Below are positions 1 to 9,098 of a DNA stretch of 64,000 nt, piece after piece. Positions within the stretch are counted from its first letter, which is position 1; the number at the start of each line of letters is the position of its first letter. The translations under genes were made by a program, and so were the position numbers. The DNA is taken from NCBI GenBank assembly GCA_020080175.1, contig JAGHQL010000026.1, positions 62,001 through 126,000 of the forward strand. The letters run 5' to 3'. The notes beneath the pieces were generated by a model. That model worked only from the letters and a program-made list of their open reading frames with translations. It searched no databases and had not been told where the DNA came from. This DNA comes from Glutinoglossum americanum (Eukaryota > Ascomycota > Geoglossomycetes > Geoglossales > Geoglossaceae).

Positions 1-507
1 TTAAAACGGGCAGAGTAGAAGGCTGCTTGCCCTATAGAGAAAGACATTGGGCATCCGTATAATCGCTTTGGTTACTTGGGCTTTGTATTCTTTGAGCTGG
101 ACACGCTCGATATTTCCTCTCCTTGATTCGGAGCCCTGGCAACCCCTTCTATGTCATCTATTCATCCATCCCGTTCTATGTACGTACCTCTGATAGGTTT
201 TTCTTTCACTTCTTTTTCATTTTTTTTTTTTTTTTTGGTTGGGGGGAATCTCGTATCCGGCATAATCCTCTGCGACTCTGACCCGATGGACTTTGTGCTC
301 CTGTATATAGTCTAATAGACCAGCAAGCGCGAAAATCTTCACATGATAATGAAATGCTTAGGACAACGCAATTTGTGAGTCAGGATATGGGACTGATGGC
401 TCGCCAGTATCACAAGAACTAGCAAGAGGTGGGGGGGATCAAGAGTTTAAATCCCAAAACAAGGATAATGATACATAGAGGAAAAAGGATCTATCCGTAA
501 TGATTTT
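1..507. other. Gene-free left edge, 3' flank of SPF45 gene
   Basis: No coding exon is supported here. The only notable feature is a run of about 18 T near 220-237 followed by a G-rich stretch. The segment is probably 3' UTR and downstream flank of the minus-strand gene to its right. Confidence 0.5.
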
Positions 508-2398
508 TCATTCAAAGATGCCGCTCTCAAACTTCTCCGTGTCGAAAAACCTCGCAGATATTCTGTTACCATTGAATATCCTCCCTTCAAGCGCATTGAC
601 AGCCTATGACGTATCAGCATCTCAGTCTCAATTACGGATATGGTTTTTAGATTCACAAACCCTCAATGCCGAAAGTTGGCTAGTGAACTTCACAAACACT
701 CTAGAGCCTTCTCCAGAAACATTACGGTCTATGAACACCCGTTCCACTCGGCCATACTATGAGAGAATGGTTAGATGACGTCGAAGACCGTTGGTTGATG
801 AAATTGATGGTAGTACAAACCTTTTCACTACACTCATCCCCGATCTCCTGCACCAAACCCCCCTCGATTGGCCCCTCCATTTCCTGGTCAAGGTCCATTC
901 CATCTACCATGCCTCTTAAAATGATCACTTCGCTCATGGCTCCAAACTTTCCATCCTGATTCCTGTTTCCATCCCCTCCTTTCCGGCCTCCGATGATTTT
1001 GCCTCTGCCACCTGGACCCAGAAAACCGCCACCCTCAGAGTCTGGCTTCTTTTTCTGCTTGTCGACTTGGACCCGAAGGGGATTAATGATGCCTGAACCA
1101 CTTGCACCCAAACCGGTCCCTTTCGTCCAGCCATATTTTGACATCAGACGCTCTGCAAAGCCTTTTTGGCCAGGTCGAAGGGAACGGGGCGCATCCTCAT
1201 TAGCTTGGTCATCTCCATCCGACTGTTCTTGTCTGAGGGCCTCTTCGAGCTCGGCCTCTGAAGATGGCAGTTCAGGAGGCGCAGAGGGGAGGTTATATCG
1301 AACGGGTGCCCTAGATATTGTCGCGGCTAGGGGTTGGTCGACAGTGATAGAGGAACTGTAATCAGTATGAGCATGGTTTGGCGAATCTGGGAGTCGCTTG
1401 TGCTCTTGAGCCTGTCGTGATGCTTGTGTTAGGCGCGAACGGCGAGCATACGCATCCTCGCCTCGTAGGTCGTCGACCAGATTGGGGGGTGGCTCTAGCG
1501 AACCGTCTGAAGACTGCCCGTCGTCGAACTTCTCCGGAGGTGCAAAAGAGTAACCTTTAGGTGGCGCAAATTCCCCTGGGCGTCCTCAGCCGCTGGATAG
1601 CAATGCAATATAGCGAGGAAAACTTACTACTGAGCAGAGGATTTGAATGAATATCATCCTCACTATCCGTGCTGCTACTTGCTCTCCGTGTTCTCCGATG
1701 TGCATATAACCGATCCTTCCAATCTCTAGCCTCGCGGATTCTTTCATCACTGTTCTTATATTCCTCGTAGTTGTTGGGTCTGGACGGATCGTATATGTCG
1801 TCCCAATTTTGTGGAATAGCAGATTCTCGCCGATTCTTCTTGCGTTTCTTGCGACCACCACGCTGGCGCTTCTCAGCGCCATAGAATCCGTTCACATCGT
1901 CTTCATCATTCCCTGCCCAATCGGCCAATGAGCTCGTCAAAACTGGTCGCACAGGCGCGGACACAGTCGCGGATGGAGAGGCGGCAGCAGCACCAGTAGC
2001 GCTTGCATTTGCAACGGCTAGAGCAGGTTTAGGGGCTGAAGGTTTGGGCTTAGGCTTCTGCGAAGATATTTGCGGTCTCTTGGTGGGCTGGAAACGAAGG
2101 GCAGCTGGTTGATGGGAAGCGGAGACCCAGAGTAAATGTGAGCATATCTGACTAGCCCGGAAACTCTTCTTCAAAAGGGATACAATAGAAGTGTACCAGC
2201 GCTGATCTGCTGCTTCTTCGCTGAAGCTTCATCTTGTTGGACATTCTCCGAGGACGCTGGTTGGAATACGACCGGTGCGCGCGAGATAGACGCTGGGGTG
2301 GAAGAGGCAGTGGAAGGATCGAGTAGATTTGCATAAAGAGATACCATGCCACCTCCCGCTGGTCTCGGCGGAGCTTGTGATTCAGAGTTGGACGGCAT
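508..2398 (-). CDS. Splicing factor 45 (SPF45/RBM17-like), G-patch plus UHM/RRM
   Basis: Five exons, 2398-2197, 2104-1628, 1575-821, 756-661 and 603-508, give 541 aa. The N-terminal half is low-complexity (Pro, Ala, Ser, then a basic Lys/Arg stretch). A G-patch follows at about residues 350-400, beginning GFAERLMSKYGWTKGTGLG. The C-terminus is an RRM of the UHM type with GRVERVFIDR, VFVKFTSQLSALRAV and the ending RISARFFDTEKFESGIFE. This order and the RxF-containing tail are those of SPF45/RBM17/DRT111, a nuclear factor that binds ULM peptides of SF1, U2AF65 and SF3b155 and influences 3' splice-site choice. The last two exons are 96 nt each and contain most of the UHM, so an unspliced reading would miss it. 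The gene is head-to-head with the acyl-CoA synthetase across 172 bp. Family assignment is firm; individual splice sites are inferred from frame and conservation. Confidence 0.9.
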
Positions 2399-2570
2399 GA
2401 AAAAGACTTGATATGTAATTGCGATGAGGCTATGGAGGGTTATTGTGGTGGTTCAAGCGAGCGCAAAGACCGCAAAGATGGATCTGTTTGCACTGTTTGC
2501 ACTCGCAGTGTACGCCATATAGAAATTCCCGGATTTTTCATCACTATATCTCCATCTTCTTCACACTACA
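2399..2570. promoter_or_regulatory. 172-bp shared divergent promoter, SPF45 / acyl-CoA synthetase
   Basis: The two start codons face away from each other only 172 bp apart, so both promoters and 5' leaders must lie here. It contains two close direct copies of TTTGCACT around 2488-2504 and a nearby repeat of CGCAAAGA. No clear TATA box is seen. Confidence 0.6.
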
Positions 2571-4284
2571 ATGGCCACACTCTCTAACTCGTTTGATCGG
2601 ACCGCCGAGTCATCGGCCGTGACTATCCCCTCCAAACCAGATGCACTCACTCTTTCTTATAGGCAGCTTGCGTTCCACATCGCTTCTTTTCAGAAGAAGT
2701 TGGCTGATCTAGGAGTGGCTCCTCACTCAGCCATCTCAATTGTTCTTCCTAATTCTTTGGAATTCATTATTGCTTTCTTAGCTACGACCTACCAGCGAGC
2801 GATTGCAGCACCGCTAAACCCTGCCTATAAACAAGATGAATTTGAATTTTATATTGGTGATCTCAAGTCCGCTGTGGCTATTGTACCGAAAGGCACCGTT
2901 GAGTCAAATGGTCCAGCGGTCAGGGCAGCCAAGAAATACCGGGCCGCAATTGCTGAGTGTTATTGGGATGACCAACTATCTGAAATGATCCTAGATGTCA
3001 AAGACAGAGGGGCGTTGCAGAATGCAGAGAATCAAATTGTGCAGAGGGCACAACCGGACGATATCGCTCTCGTTCTGCATACAAGTGGAACCACGGGGCG
3101 TCCGAAAGCGGTAGGATACCTAATTGACTTTGTTCTAGTAATGAACTAATTAGCATAGGTGCCATTGACGCACCGAAATCTCACCAGGACGATGAGTTCG
3201 TATCCTTATCATTTAGCCCAAACCCTTCGTGATTCTAACTATCTAACCTATCATCTAGAGAACATCTGTGAAACTTACAGGCTTATGCCTCAAGATCGGA
3301 CACTGCTTGTGATGCCGCTTTTTCACGTCCATGGTCTCCTCGCTGCGTTTCTCTCGCCTCTCCACTCGGGTGGATGCGTGATCGTGCCTCAACGATTCTC
3401 TGCAACTGAGTTCTGGAGTGACTTTACTACGCATAAGGCAAATTGGTATACGGCAGTCCCCACAATCCACCAGATCCTCCTTAAAACACCCCTACCGAAA
3501 CCCATACCCAACATCCGCTTCATTAGATCGTGCTCTTCGCCCCTATCTCCCAGCACATTTCATAGGCTTGAGGAAACTTTCAATGCCCCCGTTCTGGAGG
3601 CATATGCCATGACAGAAGCCGCCCATCAGCTAACTTCAAATCCCCTTCCCCCCTCAAAGCGCAAACCTGGCAGTGTCGGTGTTGGACAAGGGGTTGAAAT
3701 AAAGATCCTAGACAGCAACGCCGAGGAGGTTGCCCAGGGATTTGAGGGAGAAATTTGCATTCGTGGCGAGAACGTCACTAAAGGATACTTGAATAACCCA
3801 GAGGCAAACAAGTCGTCATTCACTAGAAGTGGGTTTTTCAGGACGGGAGACCAAGGGAAGAAGGACGAGGACGGATACGTCATAATCACCGGTAGAATCA
3901 AAGAATTGATCAATAAGGGAGGAGAAAAGATTAGCCCTATTGAGCTCGATAACATAGTAGCGCAACATCCCGCGGTTGGTGAAGTTGTGAGCTTTGCTAT
4001 GGCAGATGAAATGTATGGCCAAGAAGTTGGGATTGCAATCGTCCTGAGACAAGGCAAGCCGCTAGGAGAGGGCGAACTGAGAGAGTGGATGGCAGAAAGG
4101 GTTGCAAAGTTCAAATTACCGAAGAAGGTACTATAGTCCCACCACGCCCCTTTGCGATTGGGTCTTCTAACTACCGCAGATATACTTTACGGATAGCATG
4201 CCAAAAACAGCTACGGGTAAGATCCAACGCAGGATGATCGCAGAAGCAATGTCCAAGCAAGGGACACCGAAGGCCAAACTCTAG
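2571..4284 (+). CDS. Peroxisomal AMP-dependent acyl-CoA/oxalyl-CoA synthetase, Pcs60 type
   Basis: Four exons, 2571-3110, 3159-3195, 3259-4127 and 4180-4284, encode 516 aa, the usual size for this family. The AMP-binding P-loop reads HTSGTTGRPKAV and is interrupted by intron 1 just after the Lys-Ala. Later motifs are LVMPLFHVHG, EAYAMTEAAHQ (A5), FRTGDQGKKDEDGYVIITGRIKE (A7/A8) and the catalytic-lysine motif PKTATGKIQRR (A10) in the last exon. The protein ends in AKL, a type-1 peroxisomal targeting signal, so the enzyme is predicted in the peroxisome matrix. In yeast Pcs60 (Fat2) is an oxalyl-CoA synthetase; substrate here is inferred from overall similarity only. The 37-nt second exon restores the conserved MKNICETYRL stretch. 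Intron 3 separates A8 from A10. Confidence 0.9.
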
Positions 4285-5141
4285 CACTCACCGAAGGTTT
4301 TGGCGATCTCCAACTAGGGAAGAAGTATATTTGGCGATTTGGTAAGGCGACGTGTATAAGCAATCGCCCAGCCTGCATTAGTCGCGACGCTTGGGGGGCC
4401 AGATGTTATGATATTCTAGAAGGTAGTATATATTCGATAAGACGCTGGCCTGAGAGGATATAGTAATTGAATCGCGGTTCTAGAGCAGAACCCATCTCCG
4501 TTGCCCCCGATTTGTGCTTTCAAAGGGATCTTCTCGGGTGGTCCAACTACACTTCACGGTTGGACAATCCCTCGAATACCACGGCTTTTCGTTTTATTCA
4601 CTCAGACACCACAAAATGCTTACTAGGATACTGTAGCCCCTGCCTGATAACCTTTCGAGTGTATGCTTAAGACATAGTTCGCGAGTAGAATCATGTCCCA
4701 ACTCCCGGAGCTATTCGCAGCATTGCGTTGCATAGGATCAGTGGGAAATACCCCTGGAATACGCTTGGTTTAAGCTACAAGTCGGTAACACTACAAGGTC
4801 TAAAAGAAAGAATTCGAAGTCAGTGTGGAGCCACAATAAAAACTTCGGAGATAGCATACAGCCCATATTTGTTTCTGTGAGCCGTGAGTTCGACAAAGCA
4901 GCACTCATAGTTGACGAAGGTCAAGCTATCACGTGCCAGCGCACCGCGAGCGCGTCGTTCGTCAACTACATCGCGTCCAAGAGCTCCACCACCCAACTCT
5001 ACTACAACTCTACTACAACTCTACTGCAGCTGTAAAGAGGGAATATTTACTTTACCACAGAGAAACTGGATGGCTTACAGGAGGAATGCTCCTCCAGTGA
5101 TAATTTCTAACAGCGGTTTCTAAAAAGCCAGTAGGCTCGTA
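4285..5141. other. Intergenic region, 3' flank of acyl-CoA synthetase and rad52 promoter
   Basis: No convincing exon is seen. The stretch holds short open frames without family features, a Ser/Thr-coding-like tandem repeat at 4995-5025, and an E-box-like CACGTG-type core (TCACGTGCC) at about 4929-4937. It should contain the rad52 promoter. Confidence 0.5.
4995..5025. repeat. 11-nt tandem repeat, 2.8 copies, upstream of rad52
   Basis: The unit AACTCTACTAC occurs perfectly twice and then as a 9-nt partial copy. It ends about 117 bp before the rad52 start codon. It may be a replication-slippage minisatellite or a cluster of protein sites; nothing in the sequence decides between these. Confidence 0.85.
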
Positions 5142-7185
5142 ATGCCAGCGTGAGGTCGAGGCTTACCCTTTGGAAAAAGATGTGCTAACAGCCTTTCAAA
5201 GCCCGGGAGAACAACATCGAGATGGCCCGAAGACCGCGAATCCGTTTGAAGAAGCAAAGCCACGCATTTCCGAGTACACTGCTAAGGAGATCGCAACCCT
5301 TCAGAGTCGGTTAGAGAAACAACTAGGACCTGAATACATATCGTCGAGACCAGGTCCAGCTGGCCAAAAAGTGCATTACCTTGCAGGCGAGAAATGCATC
5401 AACCTGGCGAATGAAGTATTTGGTTTTAATGGGTGGTCATCGGCCATACAGAATGTTCAAATTGATTTTGTTGGTTCACACTTGGCAGTTGGGGATGATT
5501 TCTGGGCTGATGGCGATGATTGGTAATAGGTCGATGAGAATCAGAGTTCTGGAAAGGTTAGCCTTGGGCTTTCCGTGATCGTTCGGGTGACATTAAGGGA
5601 TGGAACATTTCATGAAGTCCGTCAAACTTTGGCATTATCCCTAGTCATTACTAACAGAGAGTTTAGGACATTGGGTATGGGCATATCGAGAATTGCGGCA
5701 AAGGTAAGGCAGCTGCGTTTGAAAAAGCGAAGAAAGAGGGAACAACCGATGCGCTGAAGAGAGCACTTCGAAACTTTGGCAACGTTCTTGGGAACTGTTT
5801 CTACGATAAGGATTATTTGGGCAGGGTTCTGAAGGTTAAGGTAGCACCGGTATATATTTCCTGCTCCCGAAGGGAACGCCGCTAATATCATAGGTAGCCT
5901 AGATGGGATGTTGAAAATCTCCATAGACATGCTAGCTATGTTCCTATAAAGAAGGAGTCGGATATAAAGAAGGGGCCAGAGGTGGGTCGTAGCGGCACCC
6001 TAGGTCCTTCGGATGATCTCGATGATGAATTTGGAGGTCTGTCCCTCTAGTAATATATTTGTCGGTTGCGTTGCTTACCGGTACTGGCATAGGCTCCGAG
6101 TTTGATGAAGTGGATTTCAGTGAAACTCATGGCGCTGAAGATGTGAATCCAGATGAAGTCGTTCTCCCTGTAGCCGCCACTTCTGAACGCCTAGAACGTC
6201 AAAAGGGTGCGGACATGCAATACCACCAAGCTCTAAATGGCAGGAACGATCCTTCAAAGGCCGTCCAAGCGGCGAACCAATCTGCGAATGGCACCAATGC
6301 GACAGGGCAACAATACAGCGGACAAGGGCCTCAGCAAAACCCTCGCCCAAACCCCCAGCCGGTCGCTCAGCAAGGGTTTCAGCAGGGGCCTCAGCAATCG
6401 CGTCCCATGATGCCGCGACAACCGCAGACTCCTGGCCGCAGTCCCCAACGAGCGTCCAACGCTGGCGTCCAACAACGAGTACAAGGCAACCCTGTTCCTC
6501 CTCAGAGGCTTCAAAATGCCCCAAGCCATTTTAATAACAACCACCCCAACCAACCGAACTCGAATGCGGCGCAGGCTCCGGTACAACACCAGCGAGCTCA
6601 GCAACCTAGCAACCTGGCTCACTGCGAGACTCCGCCTACGGCGGTTCCACAAGGCCACAACCCTCCTGCTGCATTTTTTACTGCGCGAGCAGCAGAGATT
6701 GTGCAAGTTTCCAACGCCATTGCGCCGTCTGACGCTCCTACGTTTAATCCCTATGCAGAGAGCCCGTCTATTCGAAAGACAAGCGGCATCGATCACACAA
6801 AATCGAAGCCAGTCCCCCGGCAGTCTCTGAGCTCACAGAATCCAGCGCCGGGTGTCCCACCGATGGCGCGGATCAATCTCGCAAATCCGCAGCTGGATGC
6901 CACACGGAGGATAGGTATGCCTGGTAACCCTAGCCCTATACTGAACCGAAACTCGTACTCGTACTCGTACAAACCGCCCGGCCCGGCAACAACAAAGCGG
7001 CCTGCGGATGGTAGCGGAACTGGGTACGTATCCTCCGTCGTCCTGATGGCGCGTTTTCATGCACTCATTCTGACTTTTTTCTTCGAAGACAACAACGTAC
7101 GCCACTAGCAGAAGCACCGACTCGCCAGCTTAGTGTGGGCGCTGAGGGAGCTGGTGACCCTAAACGCGCGAAGCTGCATAATTGA
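5142..7185 (+). CDS. rad52: Rad52 recombination mediator
   Basis: Seven exons, 5142-5149, 5202-5469, 5530-5616, 5667-5849, 5898-6036, 6093-7023 and 7089-7185, give 570 aa. The conserved N-terminal annealing domain is complete: [85 protein letters not shown] and [10 protein letters not shown]. Rad52 forms rings on ssDNA, anneals RPA-coated strands and loads Rad51 in the nucleus. The Gln/Pro/Asn-rich C-terminal half carries FFTARA at about residue 422, matching the FxxA Rad51-binding motif of fungal Rad52, and ends in a basic [10 protein letters not shown] tail. The first exon is only 8 nt (M-P-A split codon); it was chosen because it restores the typical MPAPGEQH start and because no ATG is in frame at the head of exon 2. 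Splice sites are inferred. Confidence 0.93.
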
Positions 7186-7605
7186 TAGAAGGACTGTGTT
7201 GCTCAGTAGGCAACAATTTATTTTTTCAATGCTAGATGCCGGACTAGATAGTCGCGAATAAATAGTTCGGGCGTTTTGGCATGTGTATATATATTGTGTG
7301 TTCCTCGGTGTGCGCTGTCGACAAATGGCATATAACGTTTATACAAAACTCTATTATTTCCGGTCCAAGTGTTTTACGTACATTATATACATTGTATACA
7401 TTGTAACATACAGTATCTACACACAATATCTACGTACATTAGATACACACATTAGATACACGCATTGAATACCTGGGAACCATTCAAACCCGGGGAGAAT
7501 GTCGCTTAGATAAGCTGTTGGTGCACTTCCCTTATCAACATTGTGTCCGTGACGCCATCTCGCCAAACCACTTCAAGTCTCTGCTGAAGGATTCTCCACC
7601 AAAGG
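7186..7605. other. AT-rich intergenic stretch with degenerate TACATT/GATACA repeats
   Basis: No coding exon. From about 7376 to 7470 it is built from short imperfect repeats (TATACATTG, then two near-copies of ATTAGATACACRC at 7438-7465). It is probably the rad52 3' UTR followed by the promoter of the next gene. Confidence 0.55.
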
Positions 7606-8438
7606 ATGGACCACGCAGGGCGAGAAGGAGAAGTTGAGGAGACGTTCTTCCTCACACCGCCGGAATCCTATGCCATCGTGACGGAGGGTATATACCGCTG
7701 TGCCTGTCAGTCCTTCCCCTCTCCCCCAATAAAGCAAAGATCCCAAACTCACGACCCTCCCCCCTCCAGCCGTCGAATTCCCCAACCTCAGTTTCCTCCG
7801 AACGTGAGAGACAGAGTTCCACAGCCCCCCACCCCAATACATCCAGATCCCCTAACTGACCGGCAAACCAAAAAAACAAAACAAAACAGGCTCGACCTCC
7901 ACACGATCCTGACCCTCACTCCCGAAAAACCCGCTAAACCGCTCCAGACCTTGACCTCCCCGCCCTACACCACGGAACTCGTCCACGCGGCTCCGCTGCA
8001 TCCTTGCCCGGAGAGCTGGACCTCGGGGCGCGAGCATACCGTCGGGACGCTGCGCGAATCCCTCAGGTTGCTGGGGAGGGAGAGGCAGCCTATCCTGATT
8101 GTGGATCCCGGTGGTTTGTTCTGCGGTGTGATTAGGAGGTGGATGGGCTGGAATTATACAAGCGTGGTGTTGGAATAGTGAGCGCTTGCCCTGCCCTCCT
8201 GCCAACTTCCTGCTTTTTTTTTTTTTTTTTTTCTTCCATTGAATTGGAGGTCTCGGGAAGGCGCGCGCTAACATGTGGGGTATTTAGTAGAAGTTTCGCG
8301 GGGAGCAAGGCCCGGTATGCATACGAGGAATTTCTAGACAATGTTGATGTGAAGGGCTTGCGTGCACCGGATGAGGAATACGAAGGGCAAAATATGCATA
8401 GGGGGGGCGAAGACTCCCCCTTGCCCGGGGGACAGTGA
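7606..8438 (+). CDS. Oca4-like tyrosine-phosphatase-fold protein lacking the catalytic motif
   Basis: Four exons, 7606-7705, 7770-7803, 7890-8177 and 8288-8438, encode 190 aa. After splicing the N-terminus reads SYAIVTEGIYRCASVEFPNL then SFLRTLDLHTILTLTPEKP, and the C-terminal part has VLEYRSFAGSKARYAYEEFLD. These are the landmarks of the plant/fungal atypical dual-specificity phosphatase family (Oca1, Oca2, Siw14, Oca4, Oca6). Where active members have HCxxGxxRT, this protein has ILIVDPGGLFCGVIRRW, so the nucleophilic Cys and the Arg are absent. Yeast Oca4 shows the same loss (LLVDKTALVIGILRK), which is why Oca4 is the best match. In yeast the Oca proteins act together in inositol-pyrophosphate and stress signalling; here a structural role in such a complex is inference. 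Intron 3 carries an 18-T tract. Donor 1 is GTCAGT. Confidence 0.82.
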
Positions 8439-9098
8439 CCTTGCTCGGTCAGTGCTAATAAATAAATAATTCAGATATCGCGCATTAATGGTCAGGGAAC
8501 AGAGAGGCTACGGGGGAAGAAGGGGATACCGGCACAGCATATTCAATAGACTTTAGATTGCCCTAATCCTATATAATCGAACCCGGGCAATCTCTCCTCC
8601 GAAGCCTACTTAACATGTCTAATTTTCTTCTCCTGATCAAATTCCGCCTTCCAGAGATCTCAATAGCCCCTTCCATTTCGGATCACGCTCTTCCCCGCAC
8701 CCCCCCACCCCACCTCAGTGATCCCTCTCTAAGGCGGAAATCTCAGGAAATGCTACCTTGACCGCAGCCGGTAAAAACACAGGCTGACAGCTGGTAGATA
8801 TCGTAGCTGTACTATCTAAGAAGCACTTGTCGCGAGAACATAATGCCATCGGAAGATGAACACAGCTTAGGTTAATTCAGCGGTGTATACCACCTGAACG
8901 CCGTTTCGCCGATGGTCCTCTTTGTAAGTAAAGAGGGAGGATAGACAGCCACGCTAGATGCAGGAAAGATGCAAAAAGTAGAGGTTTCATCTGCCAAATG
9001 AAACCACAACTGACAGGTATATAAATCCACGAGTCGATATAGCCTGGAAAGTCCACTCAGCTGGAAAACCGAACTTTGAGACAATGGGATGGCGTGAT
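8439..9098. other. Convergent intergenic region between oca4-like gene and pbp1
   Basis: No gene is seen in these 660 bp. Both neighbouring genes end here, so it holds two 3' UTRs. It contains one clear inverted repeat, listed separately. Confidence 0.6.
8556..8592. repeat. 8-bp perfect inverted repeat (hairpin), 21-nt loop
   Basis: GATTGCCC at 8556-8563 is the exact reverse complement of GGGCAATC at 8585-8592. It lies 118 bp past the stop codon of the Oca4-like gene and is followed by a pyrimidine-rich stretch. It could be a 3' UTR hairpin. The loop sequence TCGAACC is reminiscent of a tRNA T-arm, but no tRNA fold exists around it. Confidence 0.7.

Noticed and set aside
7573-8274. Long antisense open frames over the Oca4-like gene
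   Set aside because: They are mirror frames of a GC-rich coding region and show no conserved sequence.
8540-8640. Possible minus-strand tRNA around GGGTTCGATTATATAGG
   Set aside because: The T-stem does not pair, and the nearby inverted repeat uses other bases. No cloverleaf.
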